From positions 19,475-83,474 of the forward strand of contig CALJPQ010000023.1 of assembly GCA_937980645.1 (NCBI GenBank): a stretch of 64,000 nucleotides of DNA, in the 5' to 3' direction. This DNA comes from an uncultured Saprospiraceae bacterium. GTDB taxonomy: Bacteria > Bacteroidota > Bacteroidia > Chitinophagales > Saprospiraceae. Within the stretch, counting starts at the first letter, position 1. Each line of letters starts with the position of its first letter. This document shows positions 1 through 8,232 of the stretch, one piece after another. Under the pieces are notes generated by a model. It worked only from the letters and a program-made list of their open reading frames with translations. It made no database searches and was not told the origin of the DNA. Position numbers and translations under genes: made by a program.

Positions 1-433
1 CGCGGCCCTCCGGTGTTACGACCAGCCCCTCCTCCTCGCCGTCCTCCATTACTGCCTCCGTTGCAAATGAGAGCAGGGCCTCCTGGTCCGTGTCCTCAAA
101 AAAAGTCTCCAGGCGCTCCTCAAAGCGGCGCGCCGATGCCGTCTCCAACCGCTCGTAATTGCGCTCCTCGGCCTGCCCAATCGCCTCATTGTCCACGGGT
201 GGTATGTCGCCATTGACCCGCCGCACAGCGAGCCAAGCCACCAAGCCCAGATACTGCACGTAGCCCTTCTCCTCCTCGGTCAGCAGGTGAAAATTATCTT
301 CGCTAAATAAGTAAGCAAACACATAGGGCTGAGCCCGGGAGAAGGCTTCCATGGCCTGTTCGTACTGCTCATCGCTGTACTCCTCCAGCTCGTCTAACAC
401 GGCATCAATGGCCTTTTCCGATACGAATTTCAT
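1..433 (-). CDS. Hypothetical acidic protein, 3' end outside window
   Basis: An open frame reads leftwards from an ATG at 431-433 and leaves the window at position 1 without a stop, so only the first 144 residues are seen. The product begins MKFVSEKAIDAVLDELEEYS and is rich in Glu, Asp, Tyr and Phe, with no signal peptide, membrane segment or Cys cluster. I recognise no domain. The composition (helical, acidic) suggests a soluble cytoplasmic protein. It is divergent from the glutamine amidotransferase that starts about 190 bases away. Confidence 0.7.
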   Translation of the reverse strand, partial: MKFVSEKAIDAVLDELEEYSDEQYEQAMEAFSRAQPYVFAYLFSEDNFHLLTEEEKGYVQYLGLVAWLAVRRVNGDIPPVDNEAIGQAEERNYERLETASARRFEERLETFFEDTDQEALLSFATEAVMEDGEEEGLVVTPEGR

Positions 434-625
434 AATGTTGTTTTTTTTCGTGAACGATGCCGACAAAAGTAGCCGGCCCTTGTGCGACCTTTGCCCAACC
501 CAGCCCGGTTTATTTTTCCGTTTGCCTAATCCCACTCGATTTTGTTTCTTTTGCAGAAGAGACTATACCTGCGGCAAGTATGGTTTGGTTGGCCTCTGTT
601 TTTTCTTATCGGCTCATTATTGCCT

Positions 626-1441
626 ATGCTGCGTGCTGCTCTTTTAGACATGTACAACGGAGAAACGAACCGGGGCATCCCTATGTTGGAAAGCATTCTG
701 GCCAGTTATGCCCACGTGCTGCGTTTCGAGCGCTTCGATGTGCGGGCCAAAAACGAATTGCCCGACCTTTCGTACCACATCTACATCTTCTCCGGTGGCC
801 CGGGCGACCCTATGCTCAACGATGGCCCCTGGTTCGAGCGCTATTTCGACCTTATCGAACAACTCTGGCAGTGGAACCAACACCACACCGACCCGGAAAG
901 TCAAAAACACTGCTTCTTCATCTGCCACTCCTTCCAAATGGCCTGCCACCACTTCCGCTTGGGTCAGGTAACGAAGCGCTACAAAATGTCGTTCGGCACC
1001 TATCCGGTGCACAAAACCCACTGGGGTAAAGAAGAGCCGTTCTTCGAGGGCCTGCCTGACCCTTTCTACATCGCTGACTTCCGGCGCTACCAGGTCATAC
1101 AGCCCGACCACGAACGTTTCGAGGCCATGGGCGCCAAAATCCTATGCTTAGAAAAACTGCGCCCTTTTGTTCACTACGAACGCGCCCTCATGGCCGTACG
1201 CTTCAGTGACGTCATGTTCGGCACACAATTCCACCCCGAAGCCGACCCCGCCGGCCTGCTCCACTACTTCATGGAACCCGACCGCAAAAAGTCCATCATT
1301 GACGAACACGGCGAAGCCCGCTACCAACGCATGATACGCGACTTAGCCAACCCGCTTAAACTCCAGCGCACTTTCGATACCATCATTCCTAGATTCATCG
1401 AAAATGCCGTAGAACAACTCCTCCTATTCCCCGCCCTGTAA
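626..1441 (+). CDS. Type 1 glutamine amidotransferase (GMP synthase-like)
   Basis: Class I GATase fold protein, 271 residues from the chosen start. The nucleophile elbow FICHSFQMA places the catalytic Cys at about residue 100, and FGTQFHPEADP supplies His203 and Glu205, completing the Cys-His-Glu triad; SGGPGDP near residue 56 fits the oxyanion region. There is no synthetase domain, so it is a stand-alone amidotransferase that would release ammonia from glutamine or act on a gamma-glutamyl substrate; the acceptor cannot be read from sequence. I start at ATG 626 because the preceding 28 in-frame codons, from a TTG, look unconserved, while MLRAALLDMYNGE is a typical family start. It is followed directly by three palindromes. 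Confidence 0.85.
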   Translation: MLRAALLDMYNGETNRGIPMLESILASYAHVLRFERFDVRAKNELPDLSYHIYIFSGGPGDPMLNDGPWFERYFDLIEQLWQWNQHHTDPESQKHCFFICHSFQMACHHFRLGQVTKRYKMSFGTYPVHKTHWGKEEPFFEGLPDPFYIADFRRYQVIQPDHERFEAMGAKILCLEKLRPFVHYERALMAVRFSDVMFGTQFHPEADPAGLLHYFMEPDRKKSIIDEHGEARYQRMIRDLANPLKLQRTFDTIIPRFIENAVEQLLLFPAL

Positions 1442-1442
1442 C

Positions 1443-1510
1443 GGCCAAACTTGTTTGGCCCCCGTATCTGTCAAACTCGTTTGGCGCTGTACCTGCCAAA
1501 CTTGTTTGGC
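1443..1510. repeat. Three tandem palindromes of the GGCCAAAC-GTTTGGCC type
   Basis: Three copies stand in line: 1443-1460 (GGCCAAACTTGTTTGGCC, perfect arms), 1470-1485 (GTCAAACTCGTTTGGC, one arm mismatch) and 1495-1510 (GCCAAACTTGTTTGGC). Centres are 25-26 bp apart. They begin 2 bp after the amidotransferase stop codon and end 50 bp before the -7 box of the next gene. The same 18-mer in reverse complement recurs at 50068-50085 and a variant at 55904-55921. They could be regulator sites or a dispersed palindromic repeat. No T-run follows, so simple rho-independent terminators are less likely. Confidence 0.8.
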
Positions 1511-1560
1511 CATTCCCTTCCAAGTGCCTATCACAAAAACTTTTTGAAAACAAAATGTTT

Positions 1561-1568
1561 TATATTTG
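1561..1568 (+). promoter_or_regulatory. TAnnTTTG -7 promoter element
   Basis: TATATTTG, a perfect Bacteroidota -7 box, 22 bp before the zinc-ribbon protein start at 1590. It excludes a start at 1566, which would lie inside the promoter. No TTTG was found at the usual -33 spacing. Confidence 0.65.
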
Positions 1569-1589
1569 CCGCCAAAAACGCGGCAAGCC

Positions 1590-2546
1590 ATGATGCGCTG
1601 TACAAAATGTTCGACCGAATTGATCCCGGGCAGCAAGTTCTGCTATCGCTGTGGTGAGCGAGTGGTGGAGCAGGCCAAGACGTGTCCGCTGTGTCAATCT
1701 GAAAACCCGTTGGCGGCGGTTTTTTGTCATGAATGCGGTTTTCATTTTTCGGCTCCCGGGCAGGGGCAGGCGCCCTACATGCCGCGTTATGCGCTCGATT
1801 TTGTGCCCGAGCGGATAGGAGCGCAATTGAAGGCCCTGTTTTTTCGGCTATTGTGGCAGCGGGTACAGGAGGAGCATAACGTGCAGAAGCACAGTCAGTA
1901 CGTGCAGCGCTTTTACGACTCGCGCTTTGCGACGATTTTCGAGGCGCGCACGGCTCAGCTGGCTCAGGAAGTGATGACGCGGTGGGAGCGCTACGGCCAG
2001 GCCGGTTTGCCAGGCATAGACCAGTTTTTGGAAGACGCTTTTGAGGGGCTGTTGGACTATTTCATCATCGAATTTTGCCCAGACCTCAACGAGATTTGGC
2101 TGCCCAGTGCCATGCTACGTTATGAGCGCATATCGGCAGCGGGTCTGGATGTTGGGCGCATGGTGTTTGACTTTCTGGACTTTGAGCGCGAGCCGGAGGT
2201 GTGTTACACCAACTTCGTTACCATGCCGGAGGAGTTGATGGCCAATGCCTGCAAACGTTTTCTATTTGCTGAAAAGAGCGAGCGCCTGTTTTTCATTTGC
2301 GACCTGTCGCTGCGCGGCAACTGCCGCGAGGGTTTTGCCATGACCGACCGCGCCCTTTATTGGCGTGCGCCTCTGGGGCGAGCGCACCGCGTCGTTTATG
2401 GAGACATATGCGAGCTGCACTTTGAGCGCGAATGGCTACTCATCAACGGGCACTTTTTTACAGCTAATCCGTCGCTGAACCTCAAGCTGTATAAGTTGCT
2501 CCGAAAATTGCATCGCTGCAAGCGGCAGACTGCTGTGCCGGCATAA
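1590..2546 (+). CDS. Double zinc-ribbon protein with unknown C-terminal domain
   Basis: 318 residues. The N-terminus carries two CxxC...CxxC zinc ribbons: C4/C7/C18/C21 and C32/C35/C46/C49. The remaining 260 or so residues (from about YALDFVPERIGAQLKALF) form a mixed helical domain that I do not recognise, ending in a basic LLRKLHRCKRQTAVPA tail. There is no signal peptide or membrane segment. Such double ribbons often bind protein or nucleic-acid partners; the function here is unknown. The start was set by the TATATTTG box at 1561; ATG 1593 is an equal alternative. Its upstream region holds three palindromes that may be operators. Confidence 0.75.
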   Translation: MMRCTKCSTELIPGSKFCYRCGERVVEQAKTCPLCQSENPLAAVFCHECGFHFSAPGQGQAPYMPRYALDFVPERIGAQLKALFFRLLWQRVQEEHNVQKHSQYVQRFYDSRFATIFEARTAQLAQEVMTRWERYGQAGLPGIDQFLEDAFEGLLDYFIIEFCPDLNEIWLPSAMLRYERISAAGLDVGRMVFDFLDFEREPEVCYTNFVTMPEELMANACKRFLFAEKSERLFFICDLSLRGNCREGFAMTDRALYWRAPLGRAHRVVYGDICELHFEREWLLINGHFFTANPSLNLKLYKLLRKLHRCKRQTAVPA

Positions 2547-2630
2547 TCGCTTGTCGAGGTAAACCATCGCCTTTGCCGGTTGTTTGAGTGAAATGGGATA
2601 GTTTTTCGGGCGCTAATGCGCTCGGTGGTT

Positions 2631-2638
2631 TATTTTTG
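2631..2638 (+). promoter_or_regulatory. TAnnTTTG -7 promoter element
   Basis: TATTTTTG, perfect match, 28 bp before the pseudouridine synthase start at 2667. It argues against the longer in-frame start at 2616. Confidence 0.6.
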
Positions 2639-2666
2639 CCGTTCCCACCCACGATGGCCAGCGATT

Positions 2667-3833
2667 ATGATGATAGAATCACCCGAGACGACAAAGCACG
2701 AGCCGCCAGCGCCGGAACCCGATAACGAAGCGCTCAATGACCTCGCCGACGAGCCTGCCGCCGACGACGATGAAGCCACGTTGGAAGAGAAAAGCGAAGC
2801 CAGCGGAGACGGTCTGTACGAACGACAGGAGTTCGTAGCGGACCCTAAGCAGTCGCTCATCCGGTTGGACAAATTCCTGCTCACGCGCCTGAGCAACCGT
2901 TCGCGCAGCAAGGTGCAGGAGGCTATTCGGGCCGGCGCCGTTAAAGTGGACGACCAGGAGGTGAAGCCCAATTACAAGGTGAAGCCAGGCAACCGGGTGT
3001 CCATCATCCTGCCGAAGAACTTGGATGAGGAGTACGACATCATCCCGCAAAATATCCCATTGGACATCGTCTATGAAGATGACGACGTGATTGTGGTGAA
3101 CAAACCCTACAACATCGCCGTGCACCCGGGCGTAGGCATTCCGGACAAAACGCTGGTCAATGCCATAGCCTGGCACTTGCAAGAGCAGTTGGACAAACTG
3201 CCCGTCAAAGAGGGCAACGAGCCCAACCGCGCTGGCATCGTGCATCGCATTGACAAGGACACCACGGGTTTGATGGTGGTGGCCAAAAACGAATACGCCA
3301 TGACCCACCTGGCCAATCAGTTCTTCCACCACACCATCGAGCGGCGCTATTGGGCCTTGGTATGGGGTAACCCGGAGCAAGACTCCGGTACCGTTGTTGG
3401 CCACATTGGGCGTAATCCCAACGATCGCAAGATGTTCATGGTGTTCCCGGAGGGCGAAAGCGGCAAGCACGCTGTAACGCACTGGCGCGTGCTGGAGCGC
3501 TTCTACTATGTTACGCTCATCGAGTGCCGGCTGGAGACGGGGCGCACCCACCAGATTCGCGTGCACATGAAATCCATTGGCCACACGCTCTTTGGCGACC
3601 CGCGCTACGGCGGCAACCACATCCTGCGAGGAACTGTGCATACCAAATATCGCCAATTTGTAGAGAATCTGCTCAAGATATTGCCGCGTCAGGCCTTGCA
3701 CGCCAAGGTGCTGGGCTTTACGCACCCCCGCACGGGCGAGCATGTGCGCTTTGAGTCCGAATTACCTGCTGATATGGCTGCCGTCATCGAACATTGGCGC
3801 GAATACGTCCAATCGCGCCATAAACTGCTTTAG
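2667..3833 (+). CDS. rluD: RluA-family 23S rRNA pseudouridine synthase (RluD-like)
   Basis: Isomerises uridines to pseudouridine in large-subunit rRNA. Visible parts: an acidic N-terminal extension (about residues 1-55), an S4 RNA-binding domain (about 65-125, RLDKFLLTRLSNRSRSKVQEA), then the RluA catalytic domain with HRIDKDTTGLMVVAKN, where Asp196 is the catalytic aspartate, and the RxHQIRVHM motif later (GRTHQIRVHMKSIGH). Length of 388 is slightly above RluD because of the extension. It is followed 8 bases later by a lipid kinase gene in the same direction. The exact target uridines are inferred from RluD (helix 69) and not proven; RluC-like specificity is possible. Confidence 0.9.
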   Translation: MMIESPETTKHEPPAPEPDNEALNDLADEPAADDDEATLEEKSEASGDGLYERQEFVADPKQSLIRLDKFLLTRLSNRSRSKVQEAIRAGAVKVDDQEVKPNYKVKPGNRVSIILPKNLDEEYDIIPQNIPLDIVYEDDDVIVVNKPYNIAVHPGVGIPDKTLVNAIAWHLQEQLDKLPVKEGNEPNRAGIVHRIDKDTTGLMVVAKNEYAMTHLANQFFHHTIERRYWALVWGNPEQDSGTVVGHIGRNPNDRKMFMVFPEGESGKHAVTHWRVLERFYYVTLIECRLETGRTHQIRVHMKSIGHTLFGDPRYGGNHILRGTVHTKYRQFVENLLKILPRQALHAKVLGFTHPRTGEHVRFESELPADMAAVIEHWREYVQSRHKLL

Positions 3834-3841
3834 CCCGCACT

Positions 3842-4777
3842 ATGGAGCAAGCGCATCCTTACGTCAAACACGCTTATCTGGAAGAGCTGCTACCGCCCAA
3901 GCGCTTACTTTTTTTGGTCAACCCCAAAGCGGGAGCACGCGCCCAACGGCGCATCGCTGAAGCCTTAGAGGCTCACTTAGACCATCGGCAGTTTGTTTAC
4001 ACGGTGTGGCAAACGGAGCGCCCCGGACATGCTACTGAACTGGCTCACAAGGCGCGGGAAGAGGGCTACGACATCATCGTTTCGGTAGGAGGCGACGGCT
4101 CTGCCCAGGAAGTGGCCGCGGCGCTGTTGCACACCAATACCATCATGGGCGTTTTGCCGGCCGGCTCGGGCAACGGGTTGGCCATGCACTTAGGCTATGG
4201 GCGTCATCTGGAGCGGGCCATTCGGCTGCTCAATACCGCCGAGGTGAAAACGATAGACTGCGGTCTGGTCAACGGGCGTCCGTTCGTCAATATCTCCGGC
4301 ATTGGTTACGACGGCGTTGTGGCCGAGCGCATGAAGAACAGCCCTCGGCGGGGCTTTTGGCCCTACCTGTTCCACTCCGTCTTCGGAGGGCTGGCCTATC
4401 GCCCAGTACATTACATGGTAGAGGTCGATGGGCGCCGCTGGGAAGGAGACTTTTTCGTAGTCTCCGTTGCTAACGGACCCATGTACGGGTACCATTTCCA
4501 AATAGCGCCGGATGCTCGCTTAGACGACGGCCTTTTTTCGGTGGTCATGTTCCGAAACGTGCCGCGCTGGCGCTATTTTATGGCCATACCTTCCAGCCTG
4601 AACGGGCGGCTGTACGAAGAGCGTTTTGTACTACATTTTAAGGCTAAAGAGGTGAAAGTTACCTGCACCCCTCCCACCTTTGCGCATGCAGACGGCGAAA
4701 GTCTGGGTCGAGGCGAGCACTTTCAGTTTGAAATAGTGCCCCAAGCCCTGAAAATCCTTGTGCCGACGCGCTCCTGA
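3842..4777 (+). CDS. YegS/BmrU-type diacylglycerol kinase family protein
   Basis: Soluble lipid kinase, 311 residues. The DAGK catalytic domain shows LFLVNPKAGARAQRR near residue 22, the nucleotide-binding VSVGGDGSAQEV around residue 80 and PAGSGNGLAMHLG around 105, followed by the beta-sandwich half with GIGYDGVVAERM. The family phosphorylates diacylglycerol, phosphatidylglycerol or sphingoid lipids; the substrate cannot be told here. No membrane segment. It sits 8 bp after the pseudouridine synthase and 13 bp before the SUI1 gene, so is probably cotranscribed. Confidence 0.88.
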   Translation: MEQAHPYVKHAYLEELLPPKRLLFLVNPKAGARAQRRIAEALEAHLDHRQFVYTVWQTERPGHATELAHKAREEGYDIIVSVGGDGSAQEVAAALLHTNTIMGVLPAGSGNGLAMHLGYGRHLERAIRLLNTAEVKTIDCGLVNGRPFVNISGIGYDGVVAERMKNSPRRGFWPYLFHSVFGGLAYRPVHYMVEVDGRRWEGDFFVVSVANGPMYGYHFQIAPDARLDDGLFSVVMFRNVPRWRYFMAIPSSLNGRLYEERFVLHFKAKEVKVTCTPPTFAHADGESLGRGEHFQFEIVPQALKILVPTRS

Positions 4778-4790
4778 TTTTTTTGGAACT

Positions 4791-5141
4791 ATGGCAAAGA
4801 ACAAACGCTCCTCCTCGCCCATCGTCTTTTCGACCGACCCGGACTTCCTCAAACGCTTAAAGGCGGAAGAGGACACCGCCTCGCCCGCGCTGGCGCCTGA
4901 GCGGCAGGTGTTGCGCATCTGGCTGGAGCGCGGCAAGGGCGGCAAAGAGGCCACGGTTATCAAGGGCTTTGTCGGGCCTCAGGAAGCATTAGAAGAGTTG
5001 GCCCGCTGGCTTAAGGGCAAGTGCGCCGTCGGCGGCAGTGCCAAAGACGGCGAAATCATTCTGCAGGGCAACCACCGCGACCGAGTGATAACCCTGCTGC
5101 AGGAACGCGGATATAAAAACATCAAAAAGGCGGGCGGTTGA
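4791..5141 (+). CDS. yciH: SUI1/YciH family translation factor
   Basis: 116-residue eIF1-like protein. The C-terminal SUI1 domain reads QVLRIWLERGKGGKEATVIKGFVG, then ELARWLKGKCAVGGSAKDGEIILQGNHRDRVITLLQERGY, with the typical GK(C)..GG...GEI.LQG pattern. The first 40 residues are a basic linker. YciH proteins affect start-codon selection fidelity in bacteria; the precise role is not settled. Start ATG 4791 lies just after the kinase stop codon; an earlier in-frame start would overlap that gene and add unconserved residues. Confidence 0.88.
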   Translation: MAKNKRSSSPIVFSTDPDFLKRLKAEEDTASPALAPERQVLRIWLERGKGGKEATVIKGFVGPQEALEELARWLKGKCAVGGSAKDGEIILQGNHRDRVITLLQERGYKNIKKAGG

Positions 5142-5198
5142 GGCCCATCCCTGTTTTTTCACCACTGCTCTGTAACACCGACCAACGCTACCCTGTGC

Positions 5199-6497
5199 AT
5201 GGATATCCTGACAAACATCGGGCGCGGCCTGTTGGGCATGTGCTTCCTGTTGGCCACTGCTTATCTGCTGAGCCGCAACCGCCGGGCCATTGACTGGCGA
5301 TTAGTAGGCGCCGGCATTGGCCTTCAGGTCATTTTTGCCGTTCTCATTCTGAAGGTGCCGGGCGTTAGCTGGGCATTCGACTCGTTCGCCAAAATGTTCA
5401 CGTACATCATTCGATGGTCGGAGGCAGGCGCTACGTTTTTGTTCGGCGATCTGGCCACCGGCAATAAGGGCTTCGGCTACATCTTCGCCTTTCGGGTACT
5501 GCCCACCGTGATGTTTTATTCGGCACTGTCAGCCATTTTGTTCTATTTTGGTATTTTGCAAAAAATTGTTTACGGCATTGCCTGGGTGCTCACGCGCAGC
5601 ATGGGCCTGAGTGGTCCGGAAAGCTTAGCCGCTGCCGCCAACGTGTTCATCGGTCAAACGGAAGCACCGCTCATCATTCGGCCCTATCTGGCCAACATGT
5701 CGCGCTCCGAGATCATGTGCCTGATGACAGGCGGCATGGCCACCATTGCTGGCGGCGTTTTTGCCGCGTATGTGGGCTTTTTGGGCGGCGACGACCCTGA
5801 AAAGCAGTTGCTGTTTGCCCGGCACCTGTTGGCCGCCTCCATCATGTCGGCCCCAGCGGCAGTGGTGTGTGCCAAGATGTTGCAGCCCGAAACGGAAAAA
5901 CAAGTCCTGGAAAAACTCGCGCACGTGGACACGCATGTGGGCGACAACCTGCTGGATGCCGTTGCTAAAGGTACCACCGATGGCCTGAAGCTGGCTGTCA
6001 ATGTGGGCGCCATGCTCGTTGTGTTCATCTCTTTGGTGTACATGCTCAACTGGTTGCTTATGAATACCGTAGGTGCCTGGACGGGACTCAACGAGAGCAT
6101 ACACCAGGCCACTAACGGACGCATTGAGGGGCTGAACTTTACTTATCTGCTGGGCCTGTTTTTTGCACCTGTAGCCTGGCTGCTGGGTACCCCGTGGACC
6201 GATAGCGTGCTCATCGGCCAACTGCTGGGCTTGAAAACTATGATCAATGAATTTGTCGCCTACGGCGCCCTAGGCGAAATGCAGAAGACCATTCAACTGC
6301 AGCCAAAGTCTGTAATCATTGCCATCTATGCCTTATGTGGGTTTTCTAACTTTGCTTCCATTGGCATTCAGATAGGCGGCATCGGCACACTGGCGCCCAA
6401 CCAGCGCCGCACCCTGACCGAGCTGGGTTATTGGTCGCTTATCGGCGGCACGCTGGCCTGCTTTTTGACCGCCACCATCGCCGGCATGTTGCTCTAA
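5199..6497 (+). CDS. nupC: Concentrative nucleoside transporter (NupC/CNT family)
   Basis: 432-residue inner-membrane protein with about 9-10 hydrophobic segments. CNT hallmarks are visible: IGLQVIFAVLILKVPG near the N-terminus, GFGYIFAFRVLPTVMFYSALSAILFYFG, ANVFIGQTEAPLIIRPYL (the nucleoside-binding G-Q-T/S-E-A-P motif) and ALCGFSNFASIGIQIGGIG. It would import nucleosides with H+ or Na+. The downstream TPR gene begins 1 bp after its stop, indicating cotranscription. Confidence 0.92.
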   Translation: MDILTNIGRGLLGMCFLLATAYLLSRNRRAIDWRLVGAGIGLQVIFAVLILKVPGVSWAFDSFAKMFTYIIRWSEAGATFLFGDLATGNKGFGYIFAFRVLPTVMFYSALSAILFYFGILQKIVYGIAWVLTRSMGLSGPESLAAAANVFIGQTEAPLIIRPYLANMSRSEIMCLMTGGMATIAGGVFAAYVGFLGGDDPEKQLLFARHLLAASIMSAPAAVVCAKMLQPETEKQVLEKLAHVDTHVGDNLLDAVAKGTTDGLKLAVNVGAMLVVFISLVYMLNWLLMNTVGAWTGLNESIHQATNGRIEGLNFTYLLGLFFAPVAWLLGTPWTDSVLIGQLLGLKTMINEFVAYGALGEMQKTIQLQPKSVIIAIYALCGFSNFASIGIQIGGIGTLAPNQRRTLTELGYWSLIGGTLACFLTATIAGMLL

Positions 6498-6498
6498 A

Positions 6499-7890
6499 AT
6501 GCTCTTTTCACCCGCTCTAACTACCGCTCTCATGACCGATATCCAGGCGCTCCTACAGGCTTTCCAAAACATTCGCGCACGTATTGCAGAGAGCGAAATT
6601 GAAGAAGCCCTGCAAGATCTGGCCGCTCTGATGCCACAAACGGGCTTAGACTTAGACGACGAGGTGCTCGCCCTCCGGCAGCAGTTCAGCCATACCCAAA
6701 AGCAAGCCCGCCTCAACCTCATCGAAAACAGCGAGTACTCGCGCACGCTGAACAACATCAGCTTTGCCCTCCTGCGGCTGATAACAGACGCCTGCAAACA
6801 ATTGCAACAGCAACAACCCAGCCCGGTACCTTCGGCTGGCATCTCCGTTACCGATGCCGATGCCCAGACAGCCCCAGCCATCTCCGCTGAACTACCCCCT
6901 ATGCTTCGGGAAGGTCTGGAGAAAATGGAACAAGCCGACTACGGCGGCGCCTTGCAGCACTTCGCGGCTTATCTGCAAATCAACCCGCGTTCCTGGCATG
7001 CCATGCACTACTTAGGCAGCCTGCACGAAACCCTCGGCCTGTGGGACGAAGCCATCCACTGGTACTCCGAAGTGCTCAAGGTGAACCCTGCCGACGCCAT
7101 CGCCATCAACAACCGCGGCAACATCCGCATGGAGCAACTCAGCGAACACGAAAAAGCCTATAAGGACTTCTCCACGGCCATAATGGCTGACCCCACTCTC
7201 CTGACCGCGCGCTACAACCGCGCCCTGGCTGCCATGTACCTCAGCCAATACGAAGCAGCCATTGCCGACCTTAACGTATGCGTTGAGCAAGGCTTCATGA
7301 CCGACGCCGCCCGAGGCCTCCGAGGCGTCTGCCTGGCCGCCGCCGGGCGCCACAGCGAAGCCGCCGAAGACCTGAAAATCGCCCTCCAGGCCGACCCTGA
7401 AAACGCCACCTATTGGGCTACCTACGGCTTGTGTGAATACCAACACGGCCTCTACCAACAGGCCATTGACACCCTCAATCATGCCCTGACCCTCAACCCC
7501 CACCAGCCCGAAATGCAAAATGTGCGCGGCATGGCCCATTTCTTTCTGGAAAACTATGCCGCCGCCCAGGCCGACTTCGAGCAAGTTGTCCGACAAAACC
7601 CCGGCTACGCCTATGGCTGGTACTTCCTCGGCCTGTGCCGAAAAATACAGAGCGACCCCGTGGAAGCGATCCGATACCTGGGCGAGGCCATCCGCTTAGA
7701 CCCCGAACTGGCTGAAGCCTATGCCATTCTGGGCGTCATCGCCTACGAAAACGGCCGCAACGACGACGCCATCCGCCTGTGTCAGCAAGCCCTGGCCATC
7801 AAAGAGGTGCCCATTGCCCAGGAGTATCTCCAAAAAGCCCAACAGGCCGACAAATCGGGTGGCTTTTGGAACAAACTCTTTGGCGGCTGA
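6499..7890 (+). CDS. EAD11-like domain plus tetratricopeptide repeats
   Basis: 463 residues, no signal peptide. The first 95 residues (ARIAESEIEEALQDLAALM, then DEVLALRQQFSHTQ, then EYSRTLNNISFALLRLI) match the pattern I know for effector-associated domain 11, a small helical adaptor described in bacterial conflict systems. After a Gln/Pro/Ala-rich linker (about 100-130) come at least eight TPR units (about 135-450). A second in-frame ATG at 6532 gives MTDIQALL and is an equally good start. The gene follows the nucleoside transporter by 1 bp. TPR assignment is firm; the EAD11 assignment rests on pattern recall and needs a profile search. Confidence 0.8.
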   Translation: MLFSPALTTALMTDIQALLQAFQNIRARIAESEIEEALQDLAALMPQTGLDLDDEVLALRQQFSHTQKQARLNLIENSEYSRTLNNISFALLRLITDACKQLQQQQPSPVPSAGISVTDADAQTAPAISAELPPMLREGLEKMEQADYGGALQHFAAYLQINPRSWHAMHYLGSLHETLGLWDEAIHWYSEVLKVNPADAIAINNRGNIRMEQLSEHEKAYKDFSTAIMADPTLLTARYNRALAAMYLSQYEAAIADLNVCVEQGFMTDAARGLRGVCLAAAGRHSEAAEDLKIALQADPENATYWATYGLCEYQHGLYQQAIDTLNHALTLNPHQPEMQNVRGMAHFFLENYAAAQADFEQVVRQNPGYAYGWYFLGLCRKIQSDPVEAIRYLGEAIRLDPELAEAYAILGVIAYENGRNDDAIRLCQQALAIKEVPIAQEYLQKAQQADKSGGFWNKLFGG

Positions 7891-8232
7891 CCCCCTGTGC
7901 GAAGCAATGACGACTGGATTATCAGCGCACCACTTCAGGATAGGGCAATATGCTCACGCCATCAATGCGTCATTGCGCATGTTCACCCACGAAGACCGCC
8001 CCGCCCGACAGTCCGTCCATAGTTTCCAGTAACACTCTATTTTTCAATCAAAGCCCAACCTACTGGCACAGTGAATAGGTCGGCAACAGCGCCGTCTCCA
8101 TCGGAGATAGGGCTATGAAAACACTTTAACGCCTCTGCCCGCTTCGATGGCCAAAGCCAGCCGCAAGAGCGATGAGCACCCTACCCGAGACTCCTGACAC
8201 CTTATGCTTTTTCAACAACGAAAGTCTATTGC
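7891..8232. other. Intergenic stretch without recognisable gene
   Basis: About 340 bases between two convergently oriented genes. I see no open frame with convincing coding character, no strong terminator hairpin with T-run and no repeat. It may simply hold 3' untranslated regions. Confidence 0.5.

Noticed and set aside
1443..1510. Palindromes as ordinary rho-independent terminators
   Set aside because: No T-run follows any copy, and the 50068 and 55904 copies lie before start codons rather than after stops.
2679..3743. Long open frame antisense to the pseudouridine synthase gene
   Set aside because: It mirrors the S4/RluA coding region on the other strand, has no family resemblance, and lies wholly inside a clear gene; caused by high G+C.
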